Shown in pieces: positions 5,822-11,699 of a stretch of DNA of 14,987 bases. Within the stretch, counting starts at the first letter, position 1; every line of letters starts with the position of its first letter. A program made the translations under genes and the position numbers. The notes under the pieces were generated by a model. It had not been told where the DNA came from. It worked only from the letters and a program-made list of their open reading frames with translations, and searched no databases. Source of the DNA: Phytoactinopolyspora endophytica (GTDB lineage: Bacteria; Actinomycetota; Actinomycetes; Jiangellales; Jiangellaceae). Where the stretch lies: positions 252,843-267,829 of the forward strand of contig NZ_ML142850.1 of assembly GCF_004138495.1 (NCBI RefSeq), read 5' to 3'.

Positions 5822-8125
5822 CTAGCGCCATTCCTCAAGCAGACCGACCTCTCGAGCCCTCAGAACCGCGTCCGTCCGGGCCGAAACGCCCAGCTTGCGA
5901 TAGATGGAGATGGCCTGAGTCTTGATCGTGTTGGGCGACAGGTGGAAGAGCTCACCGATCTCACGGAACGACAGATGGGTCGACAGGCTCGGCAGCAACC
6001 GGAGCTCAGCAGCGGTCAGCGAGGTAGGACCGGCAGCGTCGGCCCGCGGGATCTGCCAAAGCCTGCGTTGCAGGTCCGCCAGTTGGTCTCCCAGTGTGCC
6101 GACGTCCGGCATCCTGGCGATCACGTCGCGAGCCTCTGAGATCAGTTTCCGCGTTCCGGCCCGCTCGGACAGCTCGAGCTGCACCCGCGACGATTGGATC
6201 ATCGTTTGTGCGGCGAGCCACGGAACGGACCGGCACAGCACCGAGCATTGCCAGTGAGCCCGGATGGCTTCCCGCCTGGCCAGCACTCGATCACCGTGTC
6301 GCAGCGCCGTTCGCGCCGACACGGCGAAAACGATCGAGCTCGGCAGGTATGCCTCGAGGCCACCGATAGAGATCGAGCTGCGGGCGCGCTGCGCGAACAG
6401 ATCTGCCGAGACCCAGTCTCCTCGGCTCATGGCCAGCAGGGATCGCTCGGCAAGGGCGACGGACGACGTAGTGACCGACCCGATCCGCTCTGCGGCATCG
6501 ACGGCGTCGGCCAGCGCCCTGTCGGCACTTTCGCCGTCACCGGAGAGGAAACTCCCAATGCCGTATACCATCAGGGCTGCCGGCCACCCGGGACTGGTCT
6601 CGGGCTCCAGGTGAACCGCGGCCTCAGCGTCCTTGCGCATCTGCTTGACTCCCCCTCGGCACGTGAGGGCACGCAGCAGATGCAGGGCCGGCACAACCGA
6701 GGTTCCGGCCTCGAGCGGGCGTTTGACGAGCGAACTCTTCTCGGCGATCTCGGCCCACCACGCCGCGCCGATCGCGTCGCCGGTCAGCGCGGCCGCCGAC
6801 CCGGCGACAACCGCCAGCAACGGGCGTCGCTCGATCGCCTTCTCATCCAACCTGGCCAGCCAAACCTGCAAGGCCTCGACCCGCCCGGTCCGGTAGAGCC
6901 GGGGCGCCAACTGCTCCAGCAACGACGCCGCCCGGTCGTCGTCCGCCGCACAGGAGGCGTGGTGAAAAGCCTCTTCGAGCATGCCCCGCTGTTCACACCA
7001 GTCGCCCGCTCTGCGATGAAGCGTCGGCACCAGGTCGGGCTCGTACGCGGCCAGCCTCGCCATGAGCACGTCGCGGAACAGATGGTGATAGCGGTACCAC
7101 TCACGCTGGTGGTCGAGAGGCACCAGGAAGACGTTGGAGTTCTCGATCGAGGTCAGAACCTGAGATGACCCAGTGCGCTCCAGGACCGCGTCACACAGCG
7201 ATCCGCACATACGGTCGAGGACGGCGGTGTGCATGAGAAACCGCACCAAATCGTCTGGCAGCTGCGCGAGCACCTCCGAATGAACGTAGTCGGCGACGAA
7301 CCGATCGCTGCCGGTGAACGCTGAGCTGTGTCGTCGCCCATCTTCGGCTGCGAAGCTCAGTGCAGCCAGACACAACCCCGCGGGCCAGCCTTCCGTCTTT
7401 CGCGCGAGCTCGGCCACCGCTTCGTCCGACACGCCCACCCCCGTGTTCCGCAGCAACCGGCAAGCCTCGTCGGCGTCCAGAGCCAGGTCGGAGGAGTCGG
7501 CCTCAGCTACGACACCGTTGGCACGCCACCGGGCCAGTGGGAGAGCCAGTACGTTGCGCGCGGTCACCACCAGCTTGGAGGCACGCGGGAGCCGCTGTGC
7601 CAGCTGTGCGATGACGTCAAGGCAGGCATGATTGACGAGATTGTGCGCGTCGTCGAGAAACAGCAACACTGGCGCCCTCATGGCGGCCAAAGCTGATCCG
7701 AGCTGGGGCAAGACTGTCGACGTGACCGAACCATTCGAGGCGAACGCGGCGAAGAGCATGGGGCTCAGAGGTTCGATCCTGTCGAGCGCGACCGCGATGT
7801 GAGCAAGCAGCACCGCCGGGTCGTTGTCGCCACCGTCGAGCGACACCCAGGCAGCCGCCGCGTTCCGCACCTGGCTCCACTCACTGAGCAGAGTCGTCTT
7901 CCCGTATCCGGCGGCGGCGTGAACGGCGACCACGGGAGCCGGTGAGCTCTCGAGCCGGTCGATCAGGGCCCGCCTGGATACCATCCCGACCCGCAAGGGC
8001 GGTGCGTGCAACTTCGATTCGACGACGTGGATCGGCGGACTCGTGAGGCGCGCCGACACACCTGAGAGCCACCTCAGCACGTCATCGTAGGACGCCGCCT
8101 GTTGGGGCGGATGAATACCGTTCAT
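5822..8125 (-). CDS. MalT/LAL-type LuxR-family transcriptional regulator with P-loop ATPase domain
   Basis: A 767-residue cytoplasmic regulator. The ATG at 8125 follows GAGGGGGA by 8 bases; the frame runs on to 8200 but without a better ribosome site and would enter the palindrome at 8197. Domains in order: winged N-terminal part; P-loop ATPase with Walker A AAGYGKTT (71-78) and Walker B LLFLDDAH (154-161); a long middle of helical, TPR-like repeats (about 330-690) such as GDWCEQRGMLEEAFHHAS; and a C-terminal LuxR helix-turn-helix (about 701-767) with LTAAELRLL, SFREIGELFHLSPNTIKTQ and IYRKLGVSARTDAV. Members of this class bind ATP and a small inducer, oligomerise and activate transcription. 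A palindrome lies 72 bases upstream of its start and the same palindrome precedes neighbouring genes, so it is probably autoregulated and the master of a local regulon. At 767 residues it is on the short side for the class but has both terminal domains. Inducer unknown. Confidence 0.92.
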   Translation of the reverse strand: MNGIHPPQQAASYDDVLRWLSGVSARLTSPPIHVVESKLHAPPLRVGMVSRRALIDRLESSPAPVVAVHAAAGYGKTTLLSEWSQVRNAAAAWVSLDGGDNDPAVLLAHIAVALDRIEPLSPMLFAAFASNGSVTSTVLPQLGSALAAMRAPVLLFLDDAHNLVNHACLDVIAQLAQRLPRASKLVVTARNVLALPLARWRANGVVAEADSSDLALDADEACRLLRNTGVGVSDEAVAELARKTEGWPAGLCLAALSFAAEDGRRHSSAFTGSDRFVADYVHSEVLAQLPDDLVRFLMHTAVLDRMCGSLCDAVLERTGSSQVLTSIENSNVFLVPLDHQREWYRYHHLFRDVLMARLAAYEPDLVPTLHRRAGDWCEQRGMLEEAFHHASCAADDDRAASLLEQLAPRLYRTGRVEALQVWLARLDEKAIERRPLLAVVAGSAAALTGDAIGAAWWAEIAEKSSLVKRPLEAGTSVVPALHLLRALTCRGGVKQMRKDAEAAVHLEPETSPGWPAALMVYGIGSFLSGDGESADRALADAVDAAERIGSVTTSSVALAERSLLAMSRGDWVSADLFAQRARSSISIGGLEAYLPSSIVFAVSARTALRHGDRVLARREAIRAHWQCSVLCRSVPWLAAQTMIQSSRVQLELSERAGTRKLISEARDVIARMPDVGTLGDQLADLQRRLWQIPRADAAGPTSLTAAELRLLPSLSTHLSFREIGELFHLSPNTIKTQAISIYRKLGVSARTDAVLRAREVGLLEEWR

Positions 8126-8196
8126 CGCCACGCTCCCCCTCACGTCGGCCGAACCGACGGCACACTCAGCATCGCGTGCCGAGGCGCAGTCTGACC

Positions 8197-8213
8197 TCAC
8201 CCGCTTGGGGTGA
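8197..8213 (-). promoter_or_regulatory. Regulon palindrome, site B (upstream of the LuxR-type regulator)
   Basis: TCACCC-GCTTG-GGGTGA, perfect 6+6 inverted repeat with 5-base spacer, centred 80 bases upstream of the regulator ATG. GATGCT begins 24 bases after it on the minus strand. Suggests autoregulation. Confidence 0.75.
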
Positions 8214-8290
8214 AGGCGGCGCTGGCTCCTATCGGCTAGGCCGTTGCTGCACGGACCGCATCATCGCGGATGGACTCGAGATCGGCCTGC

Positions 8291-8356
8291 TCACTCAGCG
8301 AAGGCCTCCCGTGACAGCTCCTCCTGCTCAGTGCTCAGGTTGGTGTGGATCAGCAT
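8291..8356 (-). CDS. Possible 21-residue small ORF with a strong ribosome site
   Basis: The minus-strand ATG at 8356 is preceded by GGAGGA and a 4-base spacer (plus-strand TCCTCC at 8361-8366). It encodes MLIHTNLSTEQEELSREAFA plus a final Glu, then TGA at 8293-8291. The peptide is acidic and helix-prone. It lies between the two palindromes, upstream of the regulator and on the same strand. It could be a leader peptide, or the only surviving start of a lost gene: the TEQEEL pattern recalls acyl-CoA dehydrogenase N-termini. Chance is also possible. Confidence 0.22.
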   Translation of the reverse strand: MLIHTNLSTEQEELSREAFAE

Positions 8357-8396
8357 GGCTTCCTCCATCGGGAAAGGCGCCGGGCAGGTCGTGCAC

Positions 8397-8415
8397 TTCA
8401 CCCCGTTCGGGTGAA
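8397..8415 (+). promoter_or_regulatory. Regulon palindrome, site C (upstream of the GAP remnant)
   Basis: TTCACCC-CGTTC-GGGTGAA, the best copy: 7+7 perfect inverted repeat with 5-base spacer, centred 77 bases before the ATG of the decayed GAP-family gene. GATCAC begins 21 bases after the core. The operator is intact although the gene is broken. Confidence 0.75.
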
Positions 8416-8482
8416 GATGTCACGGCCACGCGCGGATCACGATGACCGACATCGGCCGGACGGCGGGCCTGGGAGGTCACGG

Positions 8483-8664
8483 ATGGGCGAGGCGATCGGG
8501 CAGATCCTGTCGCTGGGCGTCGGAGTGGCACTGAGCCCGTTGCCCATCGTCGCCGTGGTGCTGATGCTCGGGACCCGGCCCGCCACAATGCCGCGATCAT
8601 GACCGTCGTCGCGCTGGTCATCGGCACGAAGCTGCTCGGCGACGCCATCGCGGGGCTGACGTGA
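8483..8664 (+). pseudogene. GAP-family membrane protein gene with large internal deletion
   Basis: The ATG at 8483 has a good ribosome site (GGGAGG, 6-base spacer) and reads MGEAIGQILSLGVGVALSPL then PIVAVVLMLGT, the characteristic N-terminus of the GAP (Sap/sulfolipid-1-addressing) membrane-protein family. That frame stops at 8600-8602. In another frame, bases about 8578-8664 read ARHNAAIMTVVALVIGTKLL then GDAIAGLT and a stop, which is the characteristic C-terminus of the same family. Intact members have roughly 200 to 230 residues, so the middle (about 170 residues) is gone and the join is out of frame, somewhere in GGGACCCGGCCCG (about 8570-8582). A real genomic deletion is likelier than an assembly collapse, but raw reads would be needed to tell. 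The intact promoter palindrome suggests recent loss. Family role (envelope lipid export or addressing) is known only for mycobacterial members. Confidence 0.8.
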
Positions 8665-8687
8665 CGAGCTGGGACGTGACGAGCTGG
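8658..8687. repeat. Perfect 15-base tandem duplication over the GAP stop codon
   Basis: GACGTGACGAGCTGG occurs twice head to tail (8658-8672, 8673-8687). The first copy contains the TGA of the GAP C-terminal fragment, so the duplication duplicates the stop region. Confidence 0.85.
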
Positions 8688-8755
8688 CCGGACACGCCTC
8701 CGCGACATGCGGCCGCCGCGGCATGCCCGCTCAGTGCCTCACCACCTCAAGCACG

Positions 8756-9187
8756 TCAGGGCACCGGGGATGTCGACCGTGTTTCGCGGTCCGCCGCGAC
8801 GTCCCGTCCGTGCACGGTGAGCGCCCAGATGACGAACCCGCTGACGACGATCACGATGACCGACCAGACCGGGTACCACGGCAGGGATGCGAAGTTAAGG
8901 ATCGCAGCGAGAACGGCAATCGACACAGCGACGATTCGCGCCCATAACGCCCCCGTGAACAGGCTCAGTCCGGCCAGGAACAAGATCACCGCCAAGACGA
9001 TGTGAATCCAGCCCCACGCGGTCAGGTTGAATCTGAACACGTAGTCTTCACGCAAGACGTACACCTCGTCTTCCAGCACTGCTGCAAGACCGGCGATGAA
9101 CTGAAAGATGCTGCCGATGATCAGCATCAAGGCCGCGAACGTCGCCCATCCGATAGCCCATCCGCTGACCGGCCGTTGGGTAGTCAT
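8756..9187 (-). CDS. DUF7144-family four-helix membrane protein
   Basis: A 143-residue integral membrane protein. The ATG at 9187 follows a purine-rich AGAGGGGAGA by 7 bases; upstream in-frame residues to 9403 are Arg/Cys-rich and non-membrane, so they are not coding. Four hydrophobic helices are seen at about 13-35, 59-79, 84-102 and 106-124. Family-like features are GWATFAALMLIIGSIFQFI, a LTAWGWIHIVLAVILFLAG stretch, GALWAR (79-84), LPWYPVWS and the closing ALTVHGRD (122-129). The C-terminal 15 residues are polar. Function of DUF7144 is unknown. It is divergent from the plus-strand membrane operon, sharing a 296-base gap that carries palindrome site D, although that site is 166 bases from this start and nearer the other gene. 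Confidence 0.85.
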   Translation of the reverse strand: MTTQRPVSGWAIGWATFAALMLIIGSIFQFIAGLAAVLEDEVYVLREDYVFRFNLTAWGWIHIVLAVILFLAGLSLFTGALWARIVAVSIAVLAAILNFASLPWYPVWSVIVIVVSGFVIWALTVHGRDVAADRETRSTSPVP

Positions 9188-9483
9188 CGTGCCGTCTCCC
9201 CTCTTGACGATTGCGAACAGGACGGTCCGGCACAGCCAGGTGCACCTGCCTGAGCGGCTGCCGAGGTAGCACCCCGGTGCCCACCACATCCGGCCGTGCC
9301 GGGCCCGCCCGTTGTCTCGGCTCAGCGAATCAGGGACAAGGCGGCCGGTACATCGCCCCATGAGGGTGAAATCCGCTCTGTGCCGTGCGACGAAATCATC
9401 CATCTGGCATGAAGCGACTCAGGCGAGCCGTCCGTAGACTCACCAGCGATTCTGGGCCATCGTCCCGGATCGAAGGGGCCGCT
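9188..9483. promoter_or_regulatory. Divergent promoter region with palindrome site D
   Basis: The 296-base gap between the DUF7144 gene (minus) and the membrane operon (plus). It contains palindrome D at 9353-9369 and the ribosome site AAGGGG at 9473-9478. No other gene or RNA is recognisable. Confidence 0.65.
9353..9369 (+). promoter_or_regulatory. Regulon palindrome, site D (upstream of the membrane operon)
   Basis: TCGCCC-CATGA-GGGTGA, the same inverted repeat with one mismatch in the left arm and the same 5-base spacer, centred 123 bases before the ATG at 9484. AATCAT begins 25 bases after it on the plus strand. It may also serve the divergent DUF7144 gene. Confidence 0.65.
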
Positions 9484-10881
9484 ATGGCAGGCGATCGACG
9501 CACCGCGCCGGCAGACGCCGATGCAGCCACCGAGCTCGCACAGCTGCAGGAGGAGAACGCGACTCTACGGGCCCGTCTGCGGCGTCGCGCGAACGTTCGC
9601 CGGTGGCTCGCCACGGTGTTGACCGTGCTGTCCTCCCTGCTCATTATCGTCGGCACCGTCGCGGTCTGGACCGACAGGACAGCGTTCAACACCGACCGAT
9701 TCATGGCCACCGTCGAGCCAGCGCTTGATGATCCCGACTTCTACTCGGCCGTGGGCAACGTGGTTTCCGAGCGCGCCGTGGAGGCCCTCGATCTTGAGAC
9801 ACGGGTCGCCAACCGGCTGAGCCAGCTGGACGAGTACATGTCGCAGGCGCTCGTCGACGCAATCGACGTCAGCCCGCAGGAGAGACAGCTCCTCTCTCGC
9901 TTCGACCGGCCTTCTCTTGACGCCCTCGCCGCCCCGATCGCGGGCGCCCTGGAGGATCGAGTGACCGAGATCATCCAGCGCCGGGTCGCATCCGACGAGT
10001 TCGCGGCCCGGCTGGCCGAGATCGTCCGGCGGGCGCACAGTGGCGCCATAGCTCTGGTTCGCGACGAGCCCGACGAGCTGCCGAACGTGTATGTGACCGC
10101 CGGCGACGTGCGGCTCAACCTCATCCCGGTCATCGCAGACGCATTGCGCGAGGTGATCGACGAGGTCCGCGACTTCTTACCCGACGTCGAGCTTCCGGAC
10201 CTGATCTCCGCCCAAGTGGAGCAAGGCCGGCTACAGCTGAGCGAAGCCCTCCAGACGCAGCTTCCGGACGACTTCGGGCAGGTAACTCTCATGTCCGAGG
10301 CGGCGCTCGACGACGTGCAGCAAACGGTGCACCGCCTGGACCAGCTGGTCTGGCTGATCGTACTGCTCACGCTGGCTATGATCGCGATCACGATAGCCGC
10401 GTCCCCCACCCGGAGGCGGACCGTCTTCCAGCTCGGTGCCGGCATCGTGATCGGCCTGATCGTCGGCGCAGTGATCATCCGGCGGCTGCAGGCAGCGATC
10501 GTGGACTCGATCGAGCGAGCCGATGGTGAGCGCGCGGCGGAGAGCCTGTTGAGCGCGACGATGTCCAGCCTCCGCACCGTGGCACTCGTCGTCGGAGTGT
10601 CTGCGCTCATCGCCGCCATCGTCGCCTACCTCGCCGGGAGACCGGCCTGGCCGGGCGCCCTCGCCGGACGTGTCTCGCGGCTGACCTCGCGCGCGGCAGG
10701 GCCGAGCGAGCTGGACCGTCGAGTCGGCGCGCACTATGAGATGTTCCAGATCGCCGGGGTCGTCCTCGCCGTCGCGGTGCTGTTCGTCACCGGAATCGGC
10801 ATCGTTCAACTTGTTCTCCTCGGTCTGCTCCTGGCGCTCTACCTGTGGGCGCTGTCAGAGTCGAAGCGACACGCATCATGA
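9484..10881 (+). CDS. Uncharacterised membrane protein with N-terminal coiled coil
   Basis: 465 residues from the ATG at 9484, chosen because AAGGGG (9473-9478) lies 5 bases before it; GTG 9385 and ATG 9409 upstream lack such a site and would add an Arg-rich tail. Residues about 14-35 (TELAQLQEENATLRARL) form a short cytoplasmic coiled coil. A membrane helix follows (about 41-62), then a roughly 250-residue extracytoplasmic part rich in acidic and helical segments (EPALDDPDFYSAVGNVVSER, DLISAQVEQGRLQLSEAL). The C-terminal part has five more hydrophobic helices (starting LVWLIVLLTLAMIAITIAA, TVFQLGAGIVIGLIVGAVII, TVALVVGVSALIAAIVAYLA and the final pair after EMFQIAGVV). I recognise the overall layout from actinobacterial hypothetical membrane proteins but not a named function. 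The stop overlaps the DUF4239 gene start by ATGA, so the two are co-translated and may form a complex. Confidence 0.88.
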   Translation: MAGDRRTAPADADAATELAQLQEENATLRARLRRRANVRRWLATVLTVLSSLLIIVGTVAVWTDRTAFNTDRFMATVEPALDDPDFYSAVGNVVSERAVEALDLETRVANRLSQLDEYMSQALVDAIDVSPQERQLLSRFDRPSLDALAAPIAGALEDRVTEIIQRRVASDEFAARLAEIVRRAHSGAIALVRDEPDELPNVYVTAGDVRLNLIPVIADALREVIDEVRDFLPDVELPDLISAQVEQGRLQLSEALQTQLPDDFGQVTLMSEAALDDVQQTVHRLDQLVWLIVLLTLAMIAITIAASPTRRRTVFQLGAGIVIGLIVGAVIIRRLQAAIVDSIERADGERAAESLLSATMSSLRTVALVVGVSALIAAIVAYLAGRPAWPGALAGRVSRLTSRAAGPSELDRRVGAHYEMFQIAGVVLAVAVLFVTGIGIVQLVLLGLLLALYLWALSESKRHAS

Positions 10882-11693
10882 GCCCCACGCCAACCGCCTC
10901 GACCCTGATCCTGATCTCAGCCGGCGTGCTCGTGGCGGGGCTCTGTCTACCCGCGCGACGGCTGTTGCCTCGCCTCGCGTCGACGGACACCAGCCCGTGG
11001 TCCTCGACGCTCTCCTACGTCGCCACCGCCTACGGCATCGTCGTCGGATTCTCGATCATCTTCCTCTTCGGCGAGTTCTCCGCCGCGCGCCAGGCCGTCG
11101 GCGACGAGGCCACCTCGGTCGGCACCGCGTTCGAGGAAGCCCGCCTCTTCCCCGGTGACTCCGACCATATTCAGCACGCCTTGATCTGCTATGCCCGCGC
11201 GGTGCCGGAGTTCGATTGGCCCGCACTGAGCGACCGATCGGCCGCACCCGAGGTAGATCAGGCATACCGTGACATCTTCCTCGCCCTCGGCGAAGCCGAG
11301 CAGCCGGCACAGAGCACGTTCCAGCCGGCAACCGCTACCAACATCCTCGTGCAGGTAGGAAACATCTCGACCGCGCGGGAGGCCCGTCTCGTGGCGGCCG
11401 GGATTCAGATCCCCACGCTGCTCTGGGTGCTCTTGCTAGGCGGTGGCCTGCTCGTCGTCGCGCTCATCTTCGTCGTGACGGTTGCCGCCCATCCCGTGAC
11501 ACAGGCAGTGCTCGTGGGTCTCTCGGCCATGTTCACCGTCGTGATGATCCTGATCGTCGCGGCGCTCGGCGCTCCGTTCGCCGCTGGTACCGGACGAGTG
11601 GCACCTAAGCTCATTGAGGAGACCACGGCATCCATGGAGCAATCCGAGCCTGAGCTGGCATCCCAGCCGTGCGACCACGACGACGGCGAGTGA
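10878..11693 (+). CDS. DUF4239 (bestrophin-like) membrane protein
   Basis: 271 residues from the ATG at 10878, which overlaps the previous stop as ATGA; the upstream GTG at 10845 would overlap 37 bases and is less likely. Two N-terminal helices (about 8-25 and 45-65, ending GFSIIFLFGEFSAARQAV) are followed by a soluble middle of about 100 residues with EATSVGTAFEEARLFPGD. Next come the family-typical REARLVAAGIQIPTLLWVLL and two C-terminal helices (about 180-205 and 213-235), then a polar acidic tail. DUF4239 proteins are distantly bestrophin-like, and a channel role is suggested but unproven. It is the second gene of the operon under palindrome D and ends 6 bases from the convergent glutamate decarboxylase gene. 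Confidence 0.85.
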   Translation: MSPTPTASTLILISAGVLVAGLCLPARRLLPRLASTDTSPWSSTLSYVATAYGIVVGFSIIFLFGEFSAARQAVGDEATSVGTAFEEARLFPGDSDHIQHALICYARAVPEFDWPALSDRSAAPEVDQAYRDIFLALGEAEQPAQSTFQPATATNILVQVGNISTAREARLVAAGIQIPTLLWVLLLGGGLLVVALIFVVTVAAHPVTQAVLVGLSAMFTVVMILIVAALGAPFAAGTGRVAPKLIEETTASMEQSEPELASQPCDHDDGE

Positions 11694-11699
11694 CTCACG

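Larger units (their letters stand above)
8126..8482. promoter_or_regulatory. Divergent control region between the regulator and the GAP remnant
   Basis: A 357-base gap with two copies of the regulon palindrome (8197-8213 and 8397-8415), one near each divergent gene start (72 and 68 bases away from the respective ATG). Between them is a possible 21-codon minus-strand reading frame (8291-8356) with a strong ribosome site. I see nothing else recognisable. Confidence 0.7.

Noticed and set aside
6194..7168. Long plus-strand open frame opposite the LuxR regulator gene
   Set aside because: It is antisense to well-supported coding sequence, rich in Arg, Pro and Gly, with no family motif; open antisense frames are common in GC-rich genes.
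3811..8687. Tandem repeats as possible CRISPR or mobile-element ends
   Set aside because: Each repeat has only two copies with no spacers, and no transposase, integrase or terminal inverted repeats are present nearby.
9269..9280. GCACC-CC-GGTGC palindrome in the divergent gap
   Set aside because: It occurs once, has a different spacer and arms from the regulon site, and is short enough to be chance in GC-rich DNA.
5193..9314. Shared 13-mer GGCCCGCCCGTTG at 5193-5205 and 9302-9314
   Set aside because: Flanking bases do not match and it is low-complexity GC sequence; likely coincidence.
9385..9483. N-terminal extension of the coiled-coil membrane protein from GTG 9385
   Set aside because: No ribosome site there, and the start would sit 15 bases after palindrome D, inside the presumed promoter; AAGGGG before ATG 9484 decides the start.
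9741..10619. Long minus-strand frame opposite the coiled-coil membrane protein gene
   Set aside because: Composition is Ser/Arg/Thr-rich with no domain signal; a shadow of the opposite strand.
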